From Methylobacterium segetis (lineage in GTDB: Bacteria; Pseudomonadota; Alphaproteobacteria; Rhizobiales; Beijerinckiaceae), in the NCBI RefSeq assembly GCF_004348265.1, contig NZ_SMNT01000074.1, positions 1-32,306 of the forward strand: a DNA stretch of 32,306 nucleotides. Direction: 5' to 3'. The notes under the pieces are model-generated. The model was not told the origin of the DNA. It made no database searches and saw only the letters and a program-made list of their open reading frames with translations. Positions 1 to 7,664 of this stretch are shown piece by piece (position 1 is the first letter of the stretch; each line of letters starts with the position of its first letter). Made by a program: the position numbers and the translations under genes.

Positions 1-1
1 C

Positions 2-877
2 CCGACCCTGCCGCTGCCGAGCTACGCCCGCGTGACGAACACCGCGAACGGGCGCTCGATGATCGTGCGCGTCAACGACCGCGGCCCCTATCACGCCGAC
101 CGGGTCATGGACGTGTCGGAGGCCGTGGCCGAGTCCCTCGAGTTCCACCGGCGCGGCACCACGCGGGTGCGCGTCGAGTATATCGGCAAGGCCTCGATCG
201 CCGGCAGCGACGACCGCAAGCTCCTGGCGACGTTGCGCACCGACGGACGTCCCGCCGCGATCGGCGGGCGCGGCCCGGTCATGCTCGCCGATCTCGGCTC
301 CGACGCCGCGGTGGACGCGCCCGAGCCGGCCCGCGCGCGGGCCCCGCTCGCCTTCAGGCCGCAGGAGGAGCGGCAGATCGAGGAGCGGCAAGGGGAGGAG
401 CGTCAGGCGGACGAGGCGCCCCGTCCGGTGCGGCGGACGGCTCCGGTGCTCGTCGCGCGCGCCGCGGCGCCCGTGCCGCCCGCCCTCCAGCCGACCGCCC
501 CTCGCGGCGCCCCTTTCCGGCCCGTGCTCGCGGCCGCCCCGATCCGCTCCCCGTCCTCCCAGGCCGCCGCGAAGGGACGGCCCGACGCCCCCGCCGCGTC
601 GGTTCGCCTCGCGAGCGCCGCGCCGCACCCCGCCGCGAAGCCCGGCCCGCTCCCGACGGCGCGCGGCCTTGCCGCGCCGCCCGCCGGCAAGTCCGGAGGC
701 TCCGGCCCCGTCGCCACCGGCCGCCTCGCCGCCTCCCCGATGCCCGCCGCATCGCGGCTCGCGATGGCCAAGCTCGCCGCCTCCCCGCCCGCGAACCCGC
801 AGGCCAAGCCGAGCCCGGCCTCCGCGCCCGGCAAGGTGCCGTCGCCGCGTCGATCCCGCCTCGCCGAGGTCAACTGA
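2..877 (+). CDS. rlpA: RlpA-like septal ring lytic transglycosylase, 3' part
   Basis: The reading frame is open from the window edge, so the true start lies upstream. The first ~60 residues hold the end of a double-psi beta-barrel domain: PLPSYARVTN, then NGRSMIVRVNDRGPY with the conserved Asp of the RlpA active site, then the DVSEAVAESL segment. RlpA proteins are secreted or lipoprotein enzymes that cut glycan strands lacking stem peptides at division septa. After about residue 75 the protein becomes a ~200-residue Ala/Pro/Arg-rich low-complexity tail with three EERQ copies, and I see no SPOR domain, which many RlpA proteins carry. It lies 117 bp before a D,D-carboxypeptidase gene, so two peptidoglycan enzymes are adjacent. 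Family call is firm; the role of the tail is unknown. Confidence 0.8.
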   Translation, partial: PTLPLPSYARVTNTANGRSMIVRVNDRGPYHADRVMDVSEAVAESLEFHRRGTTRVRVEYIGKASIAGSDDRKLLATLRTDGRPAAIGGRGPVMLADLGSDAAVDAPEPARARAPLAFRPQEERQIEERQGEERQADEAPRPVRRTAPVLVARAAAPVPPALQPTAPRGAPFRPVLAAAPIRSPSSQAAAKGRPDAPAASVRLASAAPHPAAKPGPLPTARGLAAPPAGKSGGSGPVATGRLAASPMPAASRLAMAKLAASPPANPQAKPSPASAPGKVPSPRRSRLAEVN

Positions 878-994
878 GCGCGCGGCGGCCCCGCGTTCCG
901 CGCGGCGATTGGACGTTCGATTCGCGCGGGAAACCGCTGTAAGGTCTCGCTTCCGGCAGGGCAGGGCGCCGGGCGTGCAGGCGAGGGTTGTTGG

Positions 995-2191
995 ATGCGT
1001 ACGACGTCGATCCGGGTCTATCTCGCCGCGGCCTGCCTGCTGCTGGCGCCCGGGGCGTTCCGGCCCGCGGCGGCGCAGAACTTCCAGACGAGCGCGCCCC
1101 ACGCGATCCTGATCGACGCGGATTCCGGCTCGACGCTCTTCGAGAAGGCGGCGGACGAGCCGTTCGCCCCGGCCAGCATGGCCAAGCTGATGACCACCGA
1201 GATCGTGTTCGGCGCCCTCAAAGAGGGCCGCCTGAGCATGGAGACCGAGTTCACGGTGACGGAGGACGCATGGCGGCGCGGCGGCGCGGGGGGCGGCGGC
1301 TCCTCGATGTTCGCGCAGGTCAACAGCCGCATCAAGCTGTCCGACCTCCTGCGCGGCCTCATCGTCCAGTCGGGCAACGACGCCGCGATCACCATCGCCG
1401 AGAACATGGCCGGCAGCGAGGGGGCCTTCGCCGGCATGATGAACGCCCGCGCCAAGGAGATCGGCCTCACGCGCTCGACCTTCCGCAACGCGACCGGCTA
1501 CTCGGCGCCCGACCAGAAGGTCACCGCCCGCGACCTCGCCAAGCTCTCGCTGCACATCATCGAGACCTATCCGGACCTGTACAAGATCTTCGCCGAGCGC
1601 GAGTTCACCTGGAACAAGATCAAGCAGCAGAACCGCAACCCGCTGCTCACGCTCGACATCGGCGCGGACGGCCTGAAGACCGGGTATCTGGAGGAATCGG
1701 GCTACGGCCTGACCGGCTCGGCGGTGCAGAACAACCAGCGCCTGATCATGGTGGTGAGCGGCCTCAAGACCGCCCGCGACCGGGCGGCCGAGTCCCGCAA
1801 GCTGATGGAATGGGGCTTCCGCGCCTTCGAGCCGCGCCAGATCTTCACGGCCGGCGAGACGGTGGCCGAGGCCCCGGTCTACGGGGGCGAGAAGGGCAGC
1901 GTGCCCCTCGTGGCGAAGAAGCCGGTGCGGCTCCTGCTGCCGCGGGGCTCGGGGGAGCGGGTCTCGGCCAAGGTGGTCTACCAGGGGCCCCTCAGCGCGC
2001 CGGTCGAGCAGGGCCGGGAGGTCGGGCGCCTGCGCGTCATGCGCGGCGACACGCTCGCCCTCGACCAGCCGCTCTACGCGGGCGAGGCGGTGGCCGCCGG
2101 CACGATCCCGCAGCGGGCCCTCGACGCGGCGATCGAGGTCGGCACCGGCTTGTTCCGGCGCGCCTTCAGCAAGGCCGGCAACCCCTCGTGA
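995..2191 (+). CDS. D-alanyl-D-alanine carboxypeptidase (peptidase S11, PBP5/6 type)
   Basis: This enzyme removes the terminal D-Ala from peptidoglycan pentapeptides in the periplasm. All three serine-DD-peptidase motifs are visible: SMAK at residues 61-64 (nucleophile Ser61, Lys64), SGN at 126-128 and KTG at 228-230. The first ~28 residues (MRTTSIRVYLAAACLLLAPG, ending near AAAQ) form a signal peptide. The region after about residue 285 matches the C-terminal beta-domain of PBP5 (VAKKPVRLLLPRG), and the last residues could form an amphipathic anchor. The 398-residue length is normal for the family. The stop codon overlaps the GTG start of tmk by 4 bp, so the two are probably translationally coupled. 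DacA, DacC and DacF types cannot be told apart here. Confidence 0.93.
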   Translation: MRTTSIRVYLAAACLLLAPGAFRPAAAQNFQTSAPHAILIDADSGSTLFEKAADEPFAPASMAKLMTTEIVFGALKEGRLSMETEFTVTEDAWRRGGAGGGGSSMFAQVNSRIKLSDLLRGLIVQSGNDAAITIAENMAGSEGAFAGMMNARAKEIGLTRSTFRNATGYSAPDQKVTARDLAKLSLHIIETYPDLYKIFAEREFTWNKIKQQNRNPLLTLDIGADGLKTGYLEESGYGLTGSAVQNNQRLIMVVSGLKTARDRAAESRKLMEWGFRAFEPRQIFTAGETVAEAPVYGGEKGSVPLVAKKPVRLLLPRGSGERVSAKVVYQGPLSAPVEQGREVGRLRVMRGDTLALDQPLYAGEAVAAGTIPQRALDAAIEVGTGLFRRAFSKAGNPS

Positions 2192-2913
2192 CCGCCCGCC
2201 CGGCGCCGCCCGAGGCCCCGCCGCCGCCAGGCCGCTTCATCACCTTCGAGGGCGGGGAGGGGGCGGGCAAGTCGACCCAGCTCGGCCGTCTCGCCCGGAC
2301 CTTGCGCGAGGCGGCGGGGCGCAGGGTGGTGACGACGCGCGAGCCCGGCGGCACGGAGCGGGCCGAGGCCATCCGCGCCGCGCTGCTCGCCGGCGCCGCC
2401 AAGCCCTACGGCCCCTTCGCCGAGGCCCTCCTGTTCGCGGCGGCACGGATCGACCATCTCGACCGCCTGATCCGCCCGGCCCTGAGGGCCGGCGAGATCG
2501 TCCTCTGCGACCGCTTCGCGGATTCGACCCGGGCCTACCAGGGCGCGGCGGGAGGCGTCGAGGCGAGCACGCTGCTGGCGCTGGAGCGCGTGGCCGTGGG
2601 GGGCACGCGGCCCGACCTGACACTCATCCTCGACCTCTCCCCCGAGGCGGGCCTCGCCCGCGCGCGGGCACGGGCCGCCACCGGGGAGGCGCCCGACCGG
2701 TTCGAGGCGGAGGCGCTCGCTTTCCACGCGCGCCTGCGCGAGGGGTACCTGGCCATCGCCGCAGCGGAACCCGAGCGCTGCGTCGTCATCGACGCCGCCC
2801 GGGAGCCCGAGATCGTCGAGGCCGAGATCCGCGCCGCGGTCGCGGCGCGGCTGCCGGACCTGCTGCCGGAAGGGCCGGCATCGGACGGGGAGAGCCGCGA
2901 CGATGCCGCCTGA
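2188..2913 (+). CDS. tmk: Thymidylate kinase
   Basis: Phosphorylates dTMP to dTDP with ATP, an essential step of dTTP synthesis in the cytoplasm. The P-loop FEGGEGAGKSTQ lies near residues 20-31, followed by the TREPGGTE dTMP-binding segment, the DRFADSTRAYQG motif, and a LID-like Arg-rich stretch (RARARAATGEAPDRFE). The GTG start at 2188 sits inside the stop of the carboxypeptidase gene (GTGA overlap). An extended frame continues upstream, but that is the carboxypeptidase gene read in another frame. The ~15-residue Ala/Pro N-terminal extension before the P-loop strand is lineage-typical padding. The gene end overlaps the holB start by 11 bp, giving a dac-tmk-holB coupled unit. The tmk-holB pairing is common in bacteria. 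Confidence 0.95.
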   Translation: MTARPAPPEAPPPPGRFITFEGGEGAGKSTQLGRLARTLREAAGRRVVTTREPGGTERAEAIRAALLAGAAKPYGPFAEALLFAAARIDHLDRLIRPALRAGEIVLCDRFADSTRAYQGAAGGVEASTLLALERVAVGGTRPDLTLILDLSPEAGLARARARAATGEAPDRFEAEALAFHARLREGYLAIAAAEPERCVVIDAAREPEIVEAEIRAAVAARLPDLLPEGPASDGESRDDAA

Positions 2914-3964
2914 ACGCGCCGACGACGACGTCGAGGCGGGCGACCTCGCCGACGTGCCGCGCCCGCGGGAGAGCGCGCGCCTCGTCGGCCACGCGGCGGC
3001 CGAGGCGGCCTTCGCCGGGGCGATCGCCTCGGGCCGCCTGCACCATGCCTGGCTGATCGGCGGCGCGCAGGGGATCGGCAAGGCGACGCTCGCCTACCGG
3101 GTCGCCCGCCACCTCCTCGCCAACCCGGGGCCGGGCGCGGCGCCGGCGAGCCTCGACGTCGACCCCGCGCACCCGGTCGCCCGCAAGGTGGCCGCCCTCT
3201 CGCACCCGAACCTCGTCGCCCTGCGCCGCCACCGGCAGCCGGGTTCGAAGGCCCTGCCGACGAAGATCGGCGTCGACGCGGCCCGCAAGGCCCTGGACCT
3301 GTTCGGCTCGACCGCCGGGAATGCGGGCTACCGCATCTGCATCGTCGACAGCGCGGAGGACCTCAACGCCAACAGCGCCAACGCCCTCCTCAAGATGGTC
3401 GAGGAGCCGCCGCCCCGCTCGCTCTTCCTCATCGTCAGCCACGCGCCGGGGCGCCTCCTGCCGACGATCCGCTCCCGCTGCCGCGCGCTGGCCCTGCGCC
3501 CCCTCTCCGAGGCGCAGGTGACGGAGGTGGTCTCGGGATTCCCAGGCCCCTTCCGGGCGCCCGATCCGGGGGCGCTCGCCCGCGCGGCCGCGCTCGCCGA
3601 GGGATCCGTCGCCCGCGCCGTCCAGATGCTCGATCCGGCCACCGCCGGCCTCGTCGCCGAGGTCGAGGCGCTGCTGGCGGGGATCGAGCGGCCGGATTGG
3701 CGCCGCATCCTGGCACTCGCCGAGACGCTCGCGGGACGCGAGGCCGAGGCCCTGTTCGAGGCGAGCCTCGACACCGTGTTCCGCTTCGTCTCCGCCGAGC
3801 TCGACCGGCGCCGGGCGGAGCCGCCCGCGCGCCTTGCGGCCCTGGTCGAGGTGTGTGACAAGACCGCCCGCGCCGCCCGGGAGGCCGCGACCTACAACCT
3901 CGACCGCCGGCCCCTCGTCCTCTCCCTGTTCGGGGACCTCGCGGGCGCGGTGCGGGCGGCCTGA
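2903..3964 (+). CDS. holB: DNA polymerase III subunit delta'
   Basis: Part of the clamp-loader complex that puts the beta sliding clamp onto DNA. The AAA+ fold begins with GHAAAEAAFAGAI and HHAWLIGGAQGIGKATLAYR, then the NANSANALLKMVEEPPP segment, SHAPGRLLPTIRSRC (sensor 1 and SRC motif) and a C-terminal clamp-loader domain. The P-loop reads GIGKA rather than GKT/S; delta' is not the main ATP-hydrolysing subunit and degenerate P-loops are usual in it, so I do not treat this as damage. Zinc-binding cysteines found in E. coli delta' are not evident. The ATG overlaps the end of tmk by 11 bp. Length 353 residues fits the family. Confidence 0.93.
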   Translation: MPPERADDDVEAGDLADVPRPRESARLVGHAAAEAAFAGAIASGRLHHAWLIGGAQGIGKATLAYRVARHLLANPGPGAAPASLDVDPAHPVARKVAALSHPNLVALRRHRQPGSKALPTKIGVDAARKALDLFGSTAGNAGYRICIVDSAEDLNANSANALLKMVEEPPPRSLFLIVSHAPGRLLPTIRSRCRALALRPLSEAQVTEVVSGFPGPFRAPDPGALARAAALAEGSVARAVQMLDPATAGLVAEVEALLAGIERPDWRRILALAETLAGREAEALFEASLDTVFRFVSAELDRRRAEPPARLAALVEVCDKTARAAREAATYNLDRRPLVLSLFGDLAGAVRAA

Positions 3965-4009
3965 GAACCGAGCGGCCTGTACTGACCTGCGCGCGATCTC
4001 CGATCCTGT

Positions 4010-4029
4010 GATCCCGGCGTCCCGGGATC
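4010..4029. terminator. Hairpin between holB and metG
   Basis: An 8-bp perfect stem (GATCCCGG / CCGGGATC) with a CGTC loop lies 46 bp after holB and 39 bp before the metG start. It has no T-run, so it is either a weak terminator, a processing or pausing hairpin, or a short intergenic palindrome. Confidence 0.35.
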
Positions 4030-4068
4030 GGGGGAGACCATGAACCGCCTATCCGGGGAACCTCCGAC

Positions 4069-5652
4069 GTGACGGCCCAGCAACCGGCCCAAGCCTCCGC
4101 CCGAGGCCGCTTCAGCCTCACCACCGCGATCTCCTACCCGAACGGCGCGCCGCATATCGGTCACGCCTACGAGGTGATCGCCACCGATGCCATCGCCCGC
4201 TTCCACCGGCTCGACGGCTACGAGGTGCTGTTCTCCACCGGCACCGACGAGCACGGCCTGAAGATCCAGCAGACGGCCGCCCGGCAGGGCACGACGCCGC
4301 GGGCTCTCGTCGACGCCATGTCCGAGAAGTTCCGGCACATGGCCGAGGCCCTGAACTGCAGCCACGACCGCTTCATCCGCACCACGGAGCCCGAGCACTA
4401 CGCCGCCGCGCAGGCGATCTGGCGGCGGATGCAGGAGAGGGGCGACATCTACCTGTCGAAGTACATCGGCTGGTACTCGGTGCGCGACGAGGCGTGGTAC
4501 GGCGAGGACGAGACGGAGCTCGGCCCCGACGGGACCCGCCGCGCGCGGGCGACCCAGACGCCGGTCGAGTGGACCGAGGAGGAGAACTACCTGTTCCGTC
4601 TCTCGGCCTACGGCGAGAAGCTCCTCGCCCTCTACGAGAACGAGCCCGACTTCATCGGCCCCGAAACGCGCCGCAACGAGGTGGCGAGCTTCGTGCGCCA
4701 GGGCCTCAAGGACCTGTCCGTCAGCCGCACCACCTTCGACTGGGGCGTGCCGGTGCCCGACGCGCCCGGCCACGTCATGTACGTCTGGGTGGACGCGCTG
4801 ACGAACTACCTCACCGTCTGCGGCTTCCCCGACGAGGCCGACCCGCGCTGGCGCAACTGGCCGGTCGACCTCCACGTCATCGGCAAGGACATCGTCCGCT
4901 TCCACGCGGTCTACTGGCCGGCCTTCCTGATGTCGGCGGGACTGCCGCTCCCCAAGCGCGTCTTCGGCCACGGCTTCCTGCTCTCGAAGGGCGAGAAGAT
5001 GTCGAAGTCCCTCGGCAACGTCGTCGACCCGATGGACCTGATCGCGACCTACGGCGTCGACCAGCTCCGCTACTTCGTGCTGCGCGAGGTGCCCTTCGGC
5101 GGCGACGGCAATTACAGCCACGAGGCGATCATCGGGCGCATCAACGCGGACCTCGCCAACGACCTCGGCAACCTCGCCCAGCGCTCGCTCTCGATGCTCG
5201 CCAAGAACTGCGAGGGGCGGGTGCCGCAGCCCGGCCCCCTCGCGGAGGCCGACCGGGCGCTCATCGCCGCCGCCGACGCGCTGCCGGACAAGGCGCGGGC
5301 TGCCATGAAGGATCTCGCGCTGCACACGCTGCTCGCCGAGATCTGGGCGGTGGTGGGCGACGCCAACCGCTACTTCGCCTCGGAGGAGCCGTGGCGCCTG
5401 CGCAAGAGTGACCCCGAGCGGATGGGCACGGTGCTCTACGTCACGGTCGAGACCCTGCGGGCGGTCGGTATCCTGATCCAGCCCTTCGTGCCGACGGCGG
5501 GCGCGGCGCTGCTCGACCTCCTCGCGGTGCCGCCTCAGGCGCGGATGCTCGGGCATGTCGGGGCGGAGAACCGCCTCGAGCCCGGCACGAGCCTGCCCGC
5601 GCCCGCCCCGATCTTCCCCCGCTTCGTCGAGCCGGACGCGCCGGCCGCCTGA
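4069..5652 (+). CDS. metG: Methionyl-tRNA synthetase
   Basis: Charges tRNA-Met and initiator tRNA with methionine. The class I signatures are present: PNGAPHIGHAYE with HIGH at residues 29-32, and KMSKS at 310-314 (GEKMSKSLGN). The WDALTNY-type segment (VWVDALTNYLT) and the HVIGKDIVRFH motif also match the family, followed by the all-helical anticodon-binding domain. At 527 residues it is the short bacterial type, without the C-terminal tRNA-binding extension of E. coli MetG. The GTG start at 4069 follows a GGGGAA-type ribosome site; the ATG at 4040 is in a different frame. It is the fourth gene of the housekeeping run, and an initiator tRNA gene lies at the far right of the window. Confidence 0.96.
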   Translation: MTAQQPAQASARGRFSLTTAISYPNGAPHIGHAYEVIATDAIARFHRLDGYEVLFSTGTDEHGLKIQQTAARQGTTPRALVDAMSEKFRHMAEALNCSHDRFIRTTEPEHYAAAQAIWRRMQERGDIYLSKYIGWYSVRDEAWYGEDETELGPDGTRRARATQTPVEWTEEENYLFRLSAYGEKLLALYENEPDFIGPETRRNEVASFVRQGLKDLSVSRTTFDWGVPVPDAPGHVMYVWVDALTNYLTVCGFPDEADPRWRNWPVDLHVIGKDIVRFHAVYWPAFLMSAGLPLPKRVFGHGFLLSKGEKMSKSLGNVVDPMDLIATYGVDQLRYFVLREVPFGGDGNYSHEAIIGRINADLANDLGNLAQRSLSMLAKNCEGRVPQPGPLAEADRALIAAADALPDKARAAMKDLALHTLLAEIWAVVGDANRYFASEEPWRLRKSDPERMGTVLYVTVETLRAVGILIQPFVPTAGAALLDLLAVPPQARMLGHVGAENRLEPGTSLPAPAPIFPRFVEPDAPAA

Positions 5653-5708
5653 GGCGAACCGCCCTCTCCCCGCGCGGGGAGGCGAGAGCCCGCACAGACC
5701 CGACACAC

Positions 5709-6491
5709 ATGCTGATCGACAGCCACTGCCATCTCGATTTCCCGGATTTTTCCGCCGACATCGCGGGCGTCGTCGCCCGCGCCGGGGCCGCGGGCGTGAC
5801 GCGGATGCTCACGATCTCGACCCGCGTGGCCAAGGCCGACACCTACCGGGCCATCGCGGAGGCGCACCCTCAGGTCTGGTACACGGTGGGCACCCACCCG
5901 CACGGGGCGGGCGAGGAGCCGGACGTCCCGGCCGAGACGATCGCCGCGCTGACCGGTCATCCCCGCTGCATCGGCATCGGAGAGGCCGGGCTCGACTACC
6001 ATTACGCGGACGCGGCGCCCGAGGCCGTGCAGGAGCGGGTGCTGCGCGCCCATATCGAGGCCGCCCGGGCGAGCGCGCTGCCCCTCGTGATCCATTCCCG
6101 CGACGCCGACGCCCACATGGAGGCCGTGCTGACGGACGAGATGCGCAAGCGCCCCTTCACGGGCGTGCTGCACTGCTTCTCCTCCGGCCGCCGTCTCGCG
6201 GAAGCCGGCGTCGAGCTCGGCCTGTTCGTCTCGTTCTCCGGCATCGTCACCTTCCGTCGCTCGCACGACTTGCGCGACATCGCCCGCGCGGTGCCGCGCG
6301 ACCGCATCCTGGTCGAGACCGACGCCCCCTTCCTGGCGCCGGAGCCGCACCGGGGCCGGACGAACGAGCCGGCCTACACGGCCGACACCGCCCGATCGCT
6401 CGCCGCGACCCTCGACATGCCCTTCGAGGATTTCGCGCGGGCGAGCACGGACAATTTCCACCGCCTGTTCACGAAGGCCGAGAGGGCATGA
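5709..6491 (+). CDS. tatD: TatD family metal-dependent hydrolase / DNase
   Basis: A TIM-barrel metallohydrolase of the amidohydrolase superfamily; E. coli members are 3'-5' exonucleases or DNases. Metal ligands are visible in order: IDSHCHLD (His6, His8), GTHPHGA, IGEAGLDYHY (Glu), LPLVIHSRDA (His), GVLHCFSSG (His) and ILVETDAPFLAP (Asp). The last motif is followed by RGRTNEPAY, which is characteristic of the YcfH/TatD branch. At 260 residues it has the standard length. It lies 56 bp after metG and 43 bp before the next gene; the metG-tatD-MBL order is common in alphaproteobacteria. TatD, YcfH and YjjV subtypes are not separated here. Confidence 0.92.
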   Translation: MLIDSHCHLDFPDFSADIAGVVARAGAAGVTRMLTISTRVAKADTYRAIAEAHPQVWYTVGTHPHGAGEEPDVPAETIAALTGHPRCIGIGEAGLDYHYADAAPEAVQERVLRAHIEAARASALPLVIHSRDADAHMEAVLTDEMRKRPFTGVLHCFSSGRRLAEAGVELGLFVSFSGIVTFRRSHDLRDIARAVPRDRILVETDAPFLAPEPHRGRTNEPAYTADTARSLAATLDMPFEDFARASTDNFHRLFTKAERA

Positions 6492-6534
6492 CAGGCATGG
6501 GTGCGGTCGGCTACCAACCGGACTGGAGGCCCGG

Positions 6535-7338
6535 ATGGCGACGCTGACCCTGCGCATCCTCGGTTGCGGCTCGTCCGGCGGCGTGCCCCGGGTCGGCTAC
6601 GGCTGGGGCGCCTGCGACCCCGCCGAGCCGAAGAACCGCCGCCGCCGCTGTTCCCTGCTCGTCGAGCGCCGGGACGGGGAGGGGGCGACGACGCTCCTCG
6701 TCGACACGGCGCCGGACCTGCGCGAGCAGCTCATCGATGCGGAGGTGAGCCGCCTCGACGCGATCCTGTTCACCCACGCGCATGCCGACCACACCCACGG
6801 CATCGACGACGTGCGCCCGCTCGTGATCCACATGCGGCAGCGCATCCCCGTCTACGCGGACGAGACGACGCGGCGCCTCCTCGAGATCCGCTTCGGCTAC
6901 TGCTTCGAGACGCCGCCCGGCAGCGCCTACCCGCCGATCCTCGACATGAACGACCTCGCCGACGGCGAGCGCGTGGCGATCGACGGGCCCGGCGGTCCCC
7001 TCTCCGCGCTGCCCTTCGGCATGGAGCACGGCAACGAGGCGGCGCTCGGCTTCCGCTTCGGCCCGGCGGCCTACGCCCCCGACGTCAGCCTGATGCCCGA
7101 GGCGAGCAAGGCGCATCTGCGCGGCCTCGACCTCCTCATCATCGACGCGCTCCGCGACACGCCGCACCCGACCCATTACTCGGTCTCGGACGCCCTCGCC
7201 CTGATCGAGGAGGTGGCGCCGCGCCGCGCCATCCTGACGAATCTGCACACCGATCTGGATTATGCGAGCCTCGCCCGCCGGCTGCCGCGGGGCGTGATCC
7301 CGGCCCATGACGGGCTCACCGCGACGGTGGAGCTGTGA
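6535..7338 (+). CDS. Metallo-beta-lactamase-fold hydrolase (PhnP-like)
   Basis: The N-terminus LRILGCGSSGGVPRVG and the HAHADHTHGIDD motif (His81, His83, Asp85, His86) identify the PhnP/YcbX-like branch of this superfamily. Further ligands are in FGMEHGNEA and in the C-terminal ILTNLHTDLDY segment. PhnP is a cyclic phosphodiesterase, but the substrate here cannot be read from sequence. The 267-residue length fits. A GGAGG ribosome site stands 5 bp before the ATG. It closes the housekeeping run and is followed by a 326-bp non-coding gap. Confidence 0.88.
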   Translation: MATLTLRILGCGSSGGVPRVGYGWGACDPAEPKNRRRRCSLLVERRDGEGATTLLVDTAPDLREQLIDAEVSRLDAILFTHAHADHTHGIDDVRPLVIHMRQRIPVYADETTRRLLEIRFGYCFETPPGSAYPPILDMNDLADGERVAIDGPGGPLSALPFGMEHGNEAALGFRFGPAAYAPDVSLMPEASKAHLRGLDLLIIDALRDTPHPTHYSVSDALALIEEVAPRRAILTNLHTDLDYASLARRLPRGVIPAHDGLTATVEL

Positions 7339-7387
7339 GAGGGCCGCGCGTACGGTTCCCGACCGGCCCCGCGATCATATCCGGCTC

Positions 7388-7506
7388 CCCTCACCGATGA
7401 CCTCGCCCTGAGGCTGCGCAGCGTGCCCCCGAAAAGACGACCGAGAGCTGCGGCGCCGGCTGAAGCCCACTCTTCGAGAGCGCTGAGGCAGCGCCGCGGG
7501 TGAGGG
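7388..7506. repeat. Repeat-like intergenic element with inverted ends
   Basis: Within the 7339-7664 gap, a 119-bp block is bounded by 8-bp inverted ends CCCTCACC (7388-7395) and GGTGAGGG (7499-7506). It contains a near-direct repeat, CTGAGGCTGCGC (7408-7419) and CTGAGGCAGCGC (7483-7494). The composition (CTGAGG with GCGCAGC blocks and a CTTCGAGAG segment) resembles dispersed palindromic intergenic repeats common in Rhizobiales. Whether it occurs elsewhere in this genome cannot be seen here. Confidence 0.4.
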
Positions 7507-7565
7507 TGGGTCGGGACTAGAAAACCAGATCCTCTCGCAGGTGATCTCGCCCTGGGATCATCCCC

Positions 7566-7581
7566 TCACGGGATCCCGTGA
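7566..7581. promoter_or_regulatory. 16-bp perfect palindrome upstream of ntrY
   Basis: TCACGGGATCCCGTGA is a perfect 16-bp dyad, with GGATCA and TGATCC fragments nested around it. It lies 84 bp upstream of the chosen ntrY start. It could be an operator or simply a palindromic intergenic sequence; no known binding motif is assigned. Confidence 0.3.
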
Positions 7582-7636
7582 TCCTGCAATCCCCGGTCGC
7601 AAATGCCGCCGGAACGCCCCGATTCGTATTAATTTC

Positions 7637-7652
7637 GCCACACTGTTGTGGC
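7637..7652. promoter_or_regulatory. Inverted repeat just upstream of the ntrY start
   Basis: GCCACA and TGTGGC form a perfect 6-bp inverted repeat separated by CTGT, ending 12 bp before the ATG at 7665. The core CACA-N4-TGTG is loosely like the short dyads reported for NtrX in other alphaproteobacteria, which would fit autoregulation, but the match is weak. The flanking TATTAATTT is the only AT-rich run in this gap. Confidence 0.3.
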
Positions 7653-7664
7653 CCTGCATCAGGC

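Noticed and set aside
3050..3110. Defective P-loop in holB (GKA)
   Set aside because: Delta' subunits commonly have degenerate P-loops, so this is normal, unlike the same change in the RadD-like helicase.
3892..5706. A 604-codon open frame on the minus strand
   Set aside because: It is the antisense of metG, which is certain.
7578..7664. Upstream GTG start for ntrY
   Set aside because: The added 29 codons overlap palindromic intergenic sequence and lack membrane or domain character; ATG 7665 fits the family better.
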